From NCBI GenBank assembly GCA_016712565.1, contig JADJQU010000003.1, positions 744,001 through 808,000 of the forward strand: a stretch of 64,000 bases of DNA, in the 5' to 3' direction. Positions 1 to 8,332 of the stretch are shown here, piece by piece. The stretch is from Planctomycetota bacterium (GTDB lineage: Bacteria > Planctomycetota > UBA1135 > GCA-002686595). Made by a program: the position numbers and the translations under genes. Positions within the stretch are counted from its first letter, which is position 1. The number at the start of each line of letters is the position of its first letter. The notes under the pieces are model-generated. The model was not told the DNA's origin, searched no databases, and saw only the letters and a list, made by a program, of their open reading frames with translations.

Positions 1-1744
1 CACGGGCGACCTGGACCGGCTGCCCCTGCGGGCGGCTTTCGGAGTGGGGAGCCGCGCGCGCGAGGACCGCGAGCTGGAGACCCTCGTGCGGCAGGTGCGC
101 GCGCAGGTGGGCTGCTGTCAGCACCGCGAGGATCGGGCCACCTGCGGCGCCGAAGCGGCGCGGCAACGGGCCGAGCGGGCGCACGTGGTGATCGCCAACC
201 ACGCCTTCGCGCTGGTGAAGCAGACCTTCTTCAAGCACGTGATCTTCGACGAGTGCGAGCACCTGCACGAGCAGGCCCACGCGGCCTGGAGCCACTCCAC
301 TTCCATCGAGGAGGCGCGGCAACTGCTGCAGCGCGTGCGCCAGGAGTCGCGTTCCTCCTCGCGCGCGCCCCTGGACCGCCTGGAGCGCCTGGCACTGCCC
401 TCGTCCGCGGTGGCCCAGGCCGTCGCCGTTGCCGCGGAGGCCTGGCGAGACTGCGCCACGGGGCTCGACCTCCTGGAGATCGAGCTGGAAAAGTTCCTCG
501 TCTGGCGCGCCGAGGAGGCCCGTGCCCGGGACGGCCGCGACGACCATTCGCTGCTGCGCGAGTACGTGCTGAACGGGGATTCGGCCAAGCTCGTCGCCGC
601 CCGAGGAGGCCTGCACTCCTCCCTGTCGAGCCTCTCGGCGTCGCTGTCCGTGGTGGCCGAGCTGCTCGACACGCTGGCCTTGCGGGGCGTGCCGCGACTG
701 CGGCGGCAGTTGGACCTCGTGCGCGTGGAGATCGACGAGCTGGCCCTCGACCTGGAGGCCTGGATGCCTTCGGGCGACGAGCGGGTGCAGTACAACGAGC
801 ACACGTTCTACGACGTGGAGCTGGATGCCCGCGGCCGGCAGGTGCTCGCCGCGCGGGTGCTCTTGCCCAACGAGTACCTGGGCCGGCACTACTACCCCGA
901 GCTCAAGAACGCGGTGCTGCTCTCGGCCACCACCTGGCTGCGCGGCGGCTTCGAGAGCGCCAAGTCCTACCTGGGTCTCGACCGCGCCGAGAACCCGGCG
1001 CCGGGCGAGGAACGTCCGGCGTGCAGCGTGCGCTGCATGCGCGCGCCGGATCCCTTCGACTACGGTCGCGTGCTGGTGGCCCTGCCCTCGGACGCGCCCT
1101 CCTATTCCGATGCGCGCGCGGAGTGGAACGCCTACGTGCGCCGTTTCATCGCCGAGCTGGGAGAACGCACGCGCGGCCGCATGCTGGTGCTGTTCACCAA
1201 TCAGGAGGAGTTGCGCCGTTTCGGCGAGGAACTCGCGGGGTTCTTCTCCGCGCGCCGCATTCCCTTCTGGTACCAGGGCATGCGCGGCGTGGCCAAGGAG
1301 GAACTCGCCGGCCTGTTCCGCGGCCGCATCGACTCGATCCTGATGGGCGTCGACACGTTCTGGTACGGCGCGGACTTCCCGGGAGAAACGCTGGAGTACC
1401 TGGTGATCGTCAAGCTGCCCTACGGCGTGCCCGATCGCTACCACCACGCCCAGTGCGCGGCCCTGGGATCCTCGGAGCAACGCCGCCGCATCTACATGCC
1501 GCGGGCCCTGGCCAAATTCCGCCAGGGCTTCGGCCGCCTGATGCGGCGGGAGACCGACCGCGGGTGCGTGTTCCTCCTGGACCCGCGGGCTCGCGAGCCC
1601 CGGCACCGGCTGTTCCTGGCGGAACTGCCCCTGGCCGGAGGCGCGGGCAGCGACGCCACGGCGGTCGCGGGCGCGCGCCTGGCGCGGGGCACCACCGAGG
1701 AGTGCCTGCGCGAGGCCCTGGGGCACATGGGCCGCCCCGCCTGA
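1..1744 (+). CDS. DinG/XPD-type DNA helicase, C-terminal part (5' end outside window)
   Basis: The reading frame is open from base 2, so the gene starts upstream; about 580 C-terminal residues are visible. The family are 5'-3' superfamily 2 helicases of the Rad3/XPD/DinG type that unwind DNA or R-loops with ATP. Seen in order: a short Cys cluster (GCCQH...TC) that may be part of the family's Fe-S domain, the NHAF segment typical just before motif II, a DEAH-box variant (DECEH), LLSATT (motif III-like), LVLFTN (motif IV region), and the C-terminal FRQGFGRLMRRE stretch matching helicase motif VI, followed by a D-R pair. Walker A must lie upstream. The next gene begins 46 bp after the stop. DinG versus a YoaA-like paralogue cannot be decided from this part. 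Confidence 0.85.
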   Translation, partial: TGDLDRLPLRAAFGVGSRAREDRELETLVRQVRAQVGCCQHREDRATCGAEAARQRAERAHVVIANHAFALVKQTFFKHVIFDECEHLHEQAHAAWSHSTSIEEARQLLQRVRQESRSSSRAPLDRLERLALPSSAVAQAVAVAAEAWRDCATGLDLLEIELEKFLVWRAEEARARDGRDDHSLLREYVLNGDSAKLVAARGGLHSSLSSLSASLSVVAELLDTLALRGVPRLRRQLDLVRVEIDELALDLEAWMPSGDERVQYNEHTFYDVELDARGRQVLAARVLLPNEYLGRHYYPELKNAVLLSATTWLRGGFESAKSYLGLDRAENPAPGEERPACSVRCMRAPDPFDYGRVLVALPSDAPSYSDARAEWNAYVRRFIAELGERTRGRMLVLFTNQEELRRFGEELAGFFSARRIPFWYQGMRGVAKEELAGLFRGRIDSILMGVDTFWYGADFPGETLEYLVIVKLPYGVPDRYHHAQCAALGSSEQRRRIYMPRALAKFRQGFGRLMRRETDRGCVFLLDPRAREPRHRLFLAELPLAGGAGSDATAVAGARLARGTTEECLREALGHMGRPA

Positions 1745-1790
1745 TCGCCGCGCGGGGGAAGGCCCCCGGGCGAATTGCTAGAGTCCCGGG

Positions 1791-2567
1791 ATGCACGGCC
1801 CCCCCGACGTCCTGCAGATGCTCGCGCATCCGCCAGGGGTGAAGTTGTTCGAGGGCAGTTGCGGGCGCGGAAAGCTGACTCGCGAATTGCTGACCCGCGG
1901 CTTCGAGATCACGGTGTCCTCCTCCGGCGAGCCGCCGGACTTCGGCCCCCACGTGCGCTGCCTTCCCAACGTGGACCTGAACCGCGACCTGCCGATCGCC
2001 GACGGCAGCTTCGATTGCGCCGTGCTTCAGGAGGTGATCGAGCACCTGGAAAACCCCGCCCACGTGGTGCGCGAGTTCAGCCGCATCCTGCGCCCCGGCG
2101 GCTGGTGGGTGCTGACCACGCCCAATTCCTCGGGCGCGGCCTCGCGCCTGCACTTCCTGCTGACGGGTTTCGTCAAGGGCCGGCGGCGACCCGCCAACTA
2201 CGCGCGACCGCCCGGCATCTACCAGAACCTCTTCGTTCCGCCCCTGCCGGTGCTGCACTACCTGCTCTGGCAGTACGGCTTCCGCGTCAAGGGCATCGGC
2301 CGCACGCGCCGCCGCTTCTGGGCTTTCGTGCCTTTCGTGCTGCTGTATCCGTTCATCCGGGTCTGGACCTACCGCTACGCGCGGCCGCTCCCGGACAACG
2401 ACACGCCGCTGCAACGCGAAGCGTGCCGCGACCTGCGCCGCATCCTGCTGTCGCCTTCAGTGCTGATGGACGAGAACCTGGTGCTGCTGCTGGAGAAGAC
2501 GCCCAATGCCTCGGCGTACCGGCCGGAGAGCGCCAAGGGGAGCCGCGCCGGGGGCGACGGGCCGTAG
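1791..2567 (+). CDS. Class I SAM-dependent methyltransferase (type 11)
   Basis: A 258-residue protein with a Rossmann methyltransferase core. LFEGSCGRGKLTREL stands where motif I (usually D/E-x-G-x-G-x-G) should be, so the usual GxGxG is altered to GSCGRG. The acidic segment PIADGSFDCAVLQEVIEHLEN is the typical post-motif II/IV signature of methyltransferases acting on small molecules or lipids, and ILRPGGWWVLTTPN is motif V/VI. The C-terminal third is hydrophobic and aromatic (LLYPFIRVWTYRY), suggesting membrane contact or a lipid-linked or glycan substrate. The substrate is unknown. ATG start 46 bp after the helicase stop; no strong Shine-Dalgarno is seen. Confidence 0.8.
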   Translation: MHGPPDVLQMLAHPPGVKLFEGSCGRGKLTRELLTRGFEITVSSSGEPPDFGPHVRCLPNVDLNRDLPIADGSFDCAVLQEVIEHLENPAHVVREFSRILRPGGWWVLTTPNSSGAASRLHFLLTGFVKGRRRPANYARPPGIYQNLFVPPLPVLHYLLWQYGFRVKGIGRTRRRFWAFVPFVLLYPFIRVWTYRYARPLPDNDTPLQREACRDLRRILLSPSVLMDENLVLLLEKTPNASAYRPESAKGSRAGGDGP

Positions 2568-2745
2568 TTTTCAGCTTCCCGTGGGCGACGCCCACGGCCG
2601 GGTCCGGGCGGACTGCGGCTCGCCGGCGCGGCCGCCGGGCCTCCGAGGATTCTGGGAACGTGCGCCGTCGCGACGCCATGCCCGGGACCCGCACAGGAAC
2701 GGACCAGGCCGCCGCGCTTCGGGTGCGGAACACTAGGATGGGCCC

Positions 2746-4158
2746 ATGCTTCAACTGCTCGCCCTCCTGATGGTGTCGCTCTCCGCCCCGCCGCCCGACC
2801 ACAAGGATGCTCTGATCGCGGCCCTGGAAGCCTCCCAGGGGCACTACGCCGAGGTCGCGCGGCGCATCTGGCGCGAGCCCGAACTCGGCTATCAGGAGTC
2901 CAAGAGCAGCGCCCTGCTGGCCGCGGAGCTCGAACGCTCCGGCTTCCGGCTCGAGCGCGGCGTCGCGGGCATGCCCACGGCCTTCGTGGCCAGTTTTGGT
3001 TCGGGCAAGCCCGTGATCGGCGTGCTGGCGGAATTCGACGCCCTGCCGGGCATGTCGCAGACCGCGCAGCCGACCCGCGAGCCCATCGCCGGGCAGGTTG
3101 CGGGCCACGCGTGCGGTCACCACTTGCTGGGCACCGGCGCGGTGGCCGCGGCCGTGACGACCGCCGATTGGCTGAAGTCCTCGCGCACCTCCGGCACGCT
3201 GCGGGTCTACGGCACGCCGGCCGAGGAGGGCGGCGGCGGAAAGTGCTACATGGTGCGCGCGGGGCTGTTCAACGACGTGGACGCAGTGCTGGCCTGGCAC
3301 CCGCGGGACCGCAACGACCCGGGCATGGCTCACTCCCTGGCGGTGGTCTCGGCCAATTTCACCTTCCACGGAATCGCCGCCCACGCCGCGGCAGCACCCG
3401 AGCGCGGTCGCTCGGCCCTCGACGGCGTCGAGGCCATGGACTTCATGGTCAACATGCTGCGCGAGCACGTGCCCCAGGAAACGCGCATCCACTACGTGAT
3501 CAAGGACGGCGGCGACGCCCCCAACATCGTCCCGGCGCGCGCCGTGGTGAGCTACTACGTGCGCCACCCCGACATGGCCGTGCTCGACGACGTGCTGGCG
3601 CGCGTGCTTCAGGCCGCCGATGGAGCCGCCCTGGGCACCGGCACCACGGTGGAGCACGAGATCATCAGCGCCTACTACCCGATCCTGGGGAACGGGACCC
3701 TGACCGCGCTCCAGGACGCCAACATGCGCCGCGTGGGCGGCGTGCGCTACGACGAGCGCGAGCGCGAGTTCGCCACGGAGCTGCGCAAGTCACTGGCCGA
3801 CCTTTCGCTGCCCCTGGGTTCCGAGGCCGCGATCCTTCCCCACGATCCCCAGGCGAACGTGGGTTCCACGGACGTCGGCGACGTCTCCTGGACCGTGCCC
3901 ACGACCCAGTTCTTCGCCGTCACCTGGGTGCCGGGCACGCCCGCCCACTCCTGGCAGGCCGTGGCTTCCGGCGGGACCACGATCGGCGAGAAGGGCATGC
4001 TGGTGGCCGCCAAGACACTGGCCTTGACCATGGCAGACCTGTACACGGACCCCGCCAAGGTGGCCGAGGCCCGCGCCGAGTTCGACCGGCTGCGTGGAGG
4101 CCGGACCTGGCGTTCGCGTTTTGGCGACCGAGAGCCGCCCCTGGACTACCGCAAGTGA
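2746..4158 (+). CDS. M20-family metal-dependent amidohydrolase, AbgB/p-aminobenzoyl-glutamate hydrolase-like
   Basis: A 470-residue zinc peptidase/amidohydrolase. Family members hydrolyse amide bonds of N-acyl or aminobenzoyl amino acids. Visible signatures: the substrate-side ELGYQESKSS segment, GEFDALPG-like AEFDALPGM, the metal-binding GHACGHHLLG, the catalytic-glutamate/metal motif TPAEEGGGGK, and AWHPRDRND with a further His ligand. The dimerisation/lid domain lies roughly at residues 200-320 (FHGIAAHAAAAPERGRSALD). The first 16 residues are hydrophobic (MLQLLALLMVSLSAPP), so it could be exported, unlike cytoplasmic E. coli AbgB. No AbgA partner lies beside it. ATG start. Confidence 0.85.
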   Translation: MLQLLALLMVSLSAPPPDHKDALIAALEASQGHYAEVARRIWREPELGYQESKSSALLAAELERSGFRLERGVAGMPTAFVASFGSGKPVIGVLAEFDALPGMSQTAQPTREPIAGQVAGHACGHHLLGTGAVAAAVTTADWLKSSRTSGTLRVYGTPAEEGGGGKCYMVRAGLFNDVDAVLAWHPRDRNDPGMAHSLAVVSANFTFHGIAAHAAAAPERGRSALDGVEAMDFMVNMLREHVPQETRIHYVIKDGGDAPNIVPARAVVSYYVRHPDMAVLDDVLARVLQAADGAALGTGTTVEHEIISAYYPILGNGTLTALQDANMRRVGGVRYDEREREFATELRKSLADLSLPLGSEAAILPHDPQANVGSTDVGDVSWTVPTTQFFAVTWVPGTPAHSWQAVASGGTTIGEKGMLVAAKTLALTMADLYTDPAKVAEARAEFDRLRGGRTWRSRFGDREPPLDYRK

Positions 4159-4363
4159 AGCAAGCCCGCCGAGTGCCGCCACCAGGTGCCGCCAGGTGCC
4201 GCCCAAGCCGCGCCAAGAAAGCAAAGCGCACGATTGACTGGGTTCAGCGTGGCTGAGGAGCGCCACCGGACGCTAGGGTATCCGCCCGCGGCAGCACCCT
4301 GCCGGCGCTGATGCCGACGAGGTGGCCCCCCACTCGATTCCCCACGGAGGACGGAGAGATTTC

Positions 4364-4795
4364 ATGGGAAATGACGCACAGGACATGGCTTGGCTGCTCC
4401 TGGTCTGGGGCGGATCGTTCGTGTTTTGGCTGGTCATCCAGGCGCTCGTCTGCTGGCTCCTGATGAACTGCTTCACGGCCATCCCGAGCGAGCACCGCAA
4501 GATGGAGCCGGGCCGCGTCTGGCTCCTGATGATCCCGCTCTTCAATCTGGTCTGGAACTTCTTCGTCTATCCGGGTCTCGCCGATTCCTATCGCGCCACC
4601 TTCGACAAGCGACCCGACTCGAACGTTGTCGGAGACTGCGGGAGGACTCTGGGCATCGCCCTCTCGGTCTGTTCGGCGGTTTCGGTGATTCCCTGCATCG
4701 GCATGTTCACCGGCCTCGCGGCCCTGGTGATCCTGATCATCTACCTGGTCAAGGCCCACGACCTGCGCCGCCGGGTGCTCGATTCGGCTCCCTGA
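4364..4795 (+). CDS. Small integral membrane protein, unknown function
   Basis: A 143-residue protein with three or four predicted membrane helices: residues about 10-35 (LLLVWGGSFVFWLVIQ), a second around WLLMIPLFNLVWNFFVY, and a C-terminal hairpin (CSAVSVIPCIGMFTGLAALVILIIYL). The IPLFNLVWNFFVYPGLADS segment resembles small bacterial membrane proteins of unknown role that share a P-L-F-N-x-x-W core. ATG 4364 was chosen over an in-frame GTG at 4322 because a GGAGG followed by GGAGAG lies just upstream, one of the clearer ribosome sites in the window. It ends 49 bp before the MITE-like repeat. Confidence 0.65.
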   Translation: MGNDAQDMAWLLLVWGGSFVFWLVIQALVCWLLMNCFTAIPSEHRKMEPGRVWLLMIPLFNLVWNFFVYPGLADSYRATFDKRPDSNVVGDCGRTLGIALSVCSAVSVIPCIGMFTGLAALVILIIYLVKAHDLRRRVLDSAP

Positions 4796-4827
4796 GGATC
4801 CGCGCGCGGGCCGACCGGGTCGGCGTG

Positions 4828-4863
4828 CCTCTGGATCAGGAGGCTAGTGTCCTGATCCAGAGG
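4828..4863. repeat. Perfect 14-bp hairpin at the left MITE end
   Basis: CCTCTGGATCAGGA at 4828-4841 and its exact reverse complement at 4850-4863 flank an 8-base loop. The right arm is part of the left terminal inverted repeat of the adjacent 151-bp element. The left arm looks like a remnant of a second element end abutting it. The hairpin could also end transcription of the upstream membrane-protein gene, though no T-run follows. Confidence 0.8.
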
Positions 4864-4994
4864 TACGTTGGCAAAGGCGGCCTGAATGCGGTTTCCTGGC
4901 AAGGCGCCGCGACGACGCGTGTTCGCTGCACGGAGGGCGGCCACAGGAGCAGGCGGGCCGAGTTTGGCGACGTACCTCTGGATCAGGACACTAG
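4844..4994. mobile_element. 151-bp MITE-like element with 32-bp terminal inverted repeats
   Basis: Left end 4844-4875 begins CTAGTGTCCTGATCCAGAGG. Right end 4963-4994, read in reverse complement, matches it at 30 of 32 positions, the two differences lying near the inner edge. The 87-bp core encodes nothing convincing. Both outer edges are CTAG, compatible with the TA target preference of IS630/Tc1-type transposases, but because CTAG is palindromic the TA duplication cannot be proven. It sits 73 bp upstream of the glycosyltransferase start, so it may carry or disrupt that gene's promoter. No matching transposase is seen in the window. Confidence 0.75.
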
Positions 4995-5067
4995 AATCAC
5001 GCCGATCGTGAAGCGCCTCCCGTCCGTGTGTTCCTCGCCCATCCTCCTGGGATCCGGGCGACCTGAC

Positions 5068-6267
5068 ATGCGCGTCCTGTTCCTGTCGCAGCGTGTCCCC
5101 TACCCGCCCAATCGGGGCGACAAGATCACCACCTGGCGACTGGTGGAGCGCATGCGGCGTTCCCACGAGGTGCGCATCGCGGCTTTCGCCCACGACGACG
5201 GGGATCGCGAGGCGGCCGCGCACTTGAACTCGATCGGCCTCTCCACCTTCGCGGTGGACCACGACGAACGCGCGGCCAAGCTGCGGTCCCTGCCGCTGAT
5301 CTTCGGCGGCACTCCGCTCACCCTGGGTGTGTTCGGCTCCCGCGCCATGCAGGCGATCGTCGATCGGGAAGCCGCGCAGGCGGACCTGGGCTACGCCTAC
5401 AGCTCTTCCATGGGCGCGTTCCTGCTCTCCCACGCGAAGCTCGCGCGCGTGATGCACTTCGCCGAATTGGACTCGGACAAGTGGCGCCAATACGCCCTGC
5501 GCAGCCGGCCGCCCATGCGCTGGGTGTACGGCCGCGAAAGCCGCACGCTGCTGGACTTCGAGCGTCGGGTCGCGCACTCCTTCTCCGAGAACGTCTTCTG
5601 CACGCCCCTGGAGCAGCGCATCTTCCAGGAGCGGATCCCCGGCGCCCCTTCGATGGTCCTGCGCAACGGCGTGGACCTCGCTTGGTACACGCCGCGGCCC
5701 GAGGCGGCCGAGCCGCGCCACCTGGTGTTCACCGGCGTGATGAACTACCTGCCCAACGTGGACGGCTGCGAGTTCTTTGCCCACGAGGTGTTGCCGCTCC
5801 TGCGCCCGCGCTTCCCCGACGTGCGCTTCACCATCGTCGGTTCACAACCCACGGGGCGCGTGATGCGGCTGGCCGAACTCCCGGGCGTCACGGTCACGGG
5901 CTTCGTCAACGACACTCGGGATTGGCTCGCGCGCGCCTCGATCTCCGTGGCGCCCCTGCGCATCGCCCGGGGCATCCAGAACAAGGTGCTGGAGGCCCTG
6001 GCCATGGGCCTGCCGGTGGTCGGCACCTCGAGCGCCACCCAGGGCATCGAGGGACTGCCGGGACGGGACTTTCTCCTGGCCGACTCGGCCGAGGAGCAGG
6101 CCCGCGCGATCGAGCGCCTGTTCCAGGACCCGGCGGAGGCCCGCGCCCTGGGAGCCCGTGGTCGCTCCTTCGTCGAAGCTCAGTACGATTGGGAGCGCGT
6201 GTTCGAACCCCTCGACCGATTGCTGGAACGTCTGGCCCCAGAGGCCACCCCCACCGCCCGCCCATGA
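5068..6267 (+). CDS. GT4-type glycosyltransferase, resembles the PEP-CTERM/EpsH1-associated sugar transferase family
   Basis: A 399-residue glycosyltransferase with a GT-B fold. The N-terminus (FLSQRVPYPPNRGDKITTW) and overall length match the family annotated as sugar transferase, PEP-CTERM/EpsH1 system associated (TIGR03087). The nucleotide-sugar domain shows VFTGVMNYLPNVDG, a Rossmann start FTIVGSQPTG, and the donor-binding stretch GIQNKVLEALAMGLPVVGT. Expected role: adding a sugar to a lipid-linked carrier in exopolysaccharide synthesis. No exosortase or PEP-CTERM protein is visible nearby. ATG 5068 fits the conserved start; the open frame continues upstream through the MITE but that part is not protein-like. 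Its stop overlaps the next ATG (ATGA), implying coupling. Confidence 0.8.
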   Translation: MRVLFLSQRVPYPPNRGDKITTWRLVERMRRSHEVRIAAFAHDDGDREAAAHLNSIGLSTFAVDHDERAAKLRSLPLIFGGTPLTLGVFGSRAMQAIVDREAAQADLGYAYSSSMGAFLLSHAKLARVMHFAELDSDKWRQYALRSRPPMRWVYGRESRTLLDFERRVAHSFSENVFCTPLEQRIFQERIPGAPSMVLRNGVDLAWYTPRPEAAEPRHLVFTGVMNYLPNVDGCEFFAHEVLPLLRPRFPDVRFTIVGSQPTGRVMRLAELPGVTVTGFVNDTRDWLARASISVAPLRIARGIQNKVLEALAMGLPVVGTSSATQGIEGLPGRDFLLADSAEEQARAIERLFQDPAEARALGARGRSFVEAQYDWERVFEPLDRLLERLAPEATPTARP

Positions 6268-6923
6268 GCCACGAGAGAGTCGCCGCCACGTTCGACCGCT
6301 GGGCCGCCGAAGGCCGCGACGCAGGCATGGAAGAAGAGCACGGGGACGTCGCCCGGCAGGTGCTCGCGGTGCTTCAGGTGCGCCCCGGCGAGCAGATCCT
6401 GGACCTGGGCTGCGGCAACGGCTGGGCCACGCGGCTCCTGGCCAAGAGCGCCGCGGGAGCGACCGCGGTGGGCGTGGACGTGTCGCCGCGCATGATCGCG
6501 CGCGCCGAGGAGTTGCACAGCCTGACGGTGCGCGCGCGCTACGAGTTGTGCGCCTTCGAGAACCTGGGCTTTCGAGACAGCCGATTCGACCGCGTGTTCT
6601 CCGTGGAAGCGCTCTACTACGCCGTGGACTTGGACCGCGCCCTCTCGGAGGCCCACCGGGTGCTCAAGCCGGGCGGCCGCGCCGACGTGATCGTCGATTT
6701 CTTCGTCGAGAGCCCGTCGACACGCGAGTGGCCGTCGAAGACGGGGCTTTCGATGCACTACCTTTCGACGCAGGACTGGCGCGAGGCCTTTCAGCGCGCG
6801 GGGTTCACCGGCGTGGACACCGAGCGCCTGTTCGACACCCGCCCCACCCCGCCCTCCGCCGCCGCCCACCAGGCCAGCAAGGCCGACGGCAGCCTGTGGA
6901 TCCGGGCGACCAAGCCGTCCTAG
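6264..6923 (+). CDS. SAM-dependent methyltransferase, coupled to the glycosyltransferase
   Basis: A 219-residue class I methyltransferase. Motif I is ILDLGCGNGWATRLL, with an acidic VGVDVSPRMIARAEE loop for the SAM ribose, FDRVFSVEALYYAVD in the motif IV position, and HRVLKPGGRADVIV as motif V. The overall pattern is that of UbiE/type 11 enzymes with an SLSMHYLS-like acceptor segment toward the C-terminus. The ATG overlaps the stop of the glycosyltransferase by 4 bp, so the two are probably translated together and this enzyme may methylate a sugar or polysaccharide precursor (inference). It converges with the nuo-like operon across a 47-bp gap. Confidence 0.82.
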   Translation: MSHERVAATFDRWAAEGRDAGMEEEHGDVARQVLAVLQVRPGEQILDLGCGNGWATRLLAKSAAGATAVGVDVSPRMIARAEELHSLTVRARYELCAFENLGFRDSRFDRVFSVEALYYAVDLDRALSEAHRVLKPGGRADVIVDFFVESPSTREWPSKTGLSMHYLSTQDWREAFQRAGFTGVDTERLFDTRPTPPSAAAHQASKADGSLWIRATKPS

Positions 6924-6970
6924 GTCGCCGGGCCTGATCGCCCTCGGGCTCTGGCCGCGGCCACCGGCCC

Positions 6971-8332
6971 TCAGCCCCCGGGACGCAACACCGCGAGCGC
7001 CGTGCCGATCCAGGCCTCCAGGGGACGCGTCCAGACGCCGCCGAGCAGCACGGCCAGCGCCGCCAGGGTGCACAGGGCGGCTCCGCACGCCGCCCCGAGG
7101 GAGGCGCCCGCGGTCCGCGTTTCTGGGCCGAGATTCGGGCCCGGGGCTCCGAAGAGAAAGGCCGCCGCGCGCACGCCGCACAGGCAGCAGGCGGCCGAGG
7201 CCAGGAGCGCGAGCAGCGCGAATTCCCCCTGGCCGGAGTGCCCAAGCTCCAGCAGCACCCGCAGCCGTGACGCAAAGCCCGCGCTGGGCGGGAGCCCCGC
7301 GGCGGCCAGCATCAGGAAGCAGAACGCCGCGGCGATCCCCGGAGAGCGCCAGCCCGCGCCCCGCAGCAGCACCAGCGCGTCGGTTCCCTCGCGGCGCTCG
7401 AGCCGGGCCGCCGCCGCGAACAGGCCGCCGGCCGAAACAGCGGCCACCGCGACCTGAACGAGGGCCGCGCCAAGACCGGTTTCGCTCGCCGCGGCGAGGG
7501 CCAATCCCGACCAGCAGAGACAGTGGGCACCCATCCGCGACGCCAGGGCACCCAAGGTCGAAGCCCTCAGCGCGCCCAGGGCCGAGAGGACCATCCACAG
7601 GGTGCAGAGAGCGCCCGCCCAGGGGGCGCCCCGCTGGGCCAGGAGGCGCAAGGTCGCGGTCTCCGCCACCCCATCGGCCAGGCACAGCAGGGCGAGCAGG
7701 CGTCCCAGGGCTCCCACGGTGGCCGCGGCCGCCAGCAGATCGAAGGCGCTTCCCGCGAGGCTCTGCGGCGCTCCGATCCCCGATCCTCGCGCGGGCCCGA
7801 GCGCGAGGGTGATCAGGGGTCGGCCGATGCCGACCAGCAACAAGAGCAGCGCCACCCGGGCGGGCCCGGGATCCGCGCCCCCGCTGCTCACCCCGGCCCC
7901 CGACATGCCCGCGAAGTCCACGCGTCCGCTGAGGCCGTACAGGAGCACGGCGCCCGCCGCGGCGAGCGCCAGGGCGAGCGCCTGGCCGCGGAACCTCCGC
8001 GATCCCAGTCCGGAACCTGGCTCGAGGTCCGCGGTGGCGAGCAGGGCCCCCGAAAGCTCCAGCAGGGCCGCGCCAAGCACCAGGGTCGTCACCTGATTCG
8101 CCGCGAGCATCACCAGCCCGCCGCACAGGCCGCCCAGCAGCGCCACCCACTGGGCTCCCCGTTCGCGCCCGCCCCTTCGCGGGGGCGAGCTCCCGAGCAC
8201 CGCCGCCACCGCCAGGGCGGCGAACAACAGCGCGGGCGCCAGGGCCGCCCCATAGGCGTCGAGTCCGATCCACGTGCGGAGCGGCGCCAGGTCCGCGGCG
8301 TTCGAGGCCGGCGAAAGGGCGGCGAAACTCAC
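6971..8332 (-). CDS. Diverged NuoN-like (complex I antiporter-type) membrane protein
   Basis: A 453-residue, almost wholly hydrophobic protein with about 12-14 helices, last in a six-gene minus-strand operon. In complex I, NuoN is one of three antiporter-like proton-channel subunits. Retained: the TM5 glutamate region (ALLELSGALLA) and the GLPPSAGF segment matching the family's G-x-P-x-x-x-GF. Changed: the FFK...PFH-W-PD region is GIGRPLITLALGPA without lysine, the following lysine helix reads SAFDLLAAAATVGALGRLL, and the GF-x-x-K lysine is Arg (GFASRL). So several proton-path residues are missing. GTG start overlaps the stop of the M-like gene (GTGA). Assignment rests on order, length and these short matches. 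Confidence 0.6.
   Translation of the reverse strand: MSFAALSPASNAADLAPLRTWIGLDAYGAALAPALLFAALAVAAVLGSSPPRRGGRERGAQWVALLGGLCGGLVMLAANQVTTLVLGAALLELSGALLATADLEPGSGLGSRRFRGQALALALAAAGAVLLYGLSGRVDFAGMSGAGVSSGGADPGPARVALLLLLVGIGRPLITLALGPARGSGIGAPQSLAGSAFDLLAAAATVGALGRLLALLCLADGVAETATLRLLAQRGAPWAGALCTLWMVLSALGALRASTLGALASRMGAHCLCWSGLALAAASETGLGAALVQVAVAAVSAGGLFAAAARLERREGTDALVLLRGAGWRSPGIAAAFCFLMLAAAGLPPSAGFASRLRVLLELGHSGQGEFALLALLASAACCLCGVRAAAFLFGAPGPNLGPETRTAGASLGAACGAALCTLAALAVLLGGVWTRPLEAWIGTALAVLRPGG

Noticed and set aside
4322..4363. Earlier GTG start of the 4364 membrane protein
   Set aside because: The added residues are polar and the best ribosome site lies just before ATG 4364.
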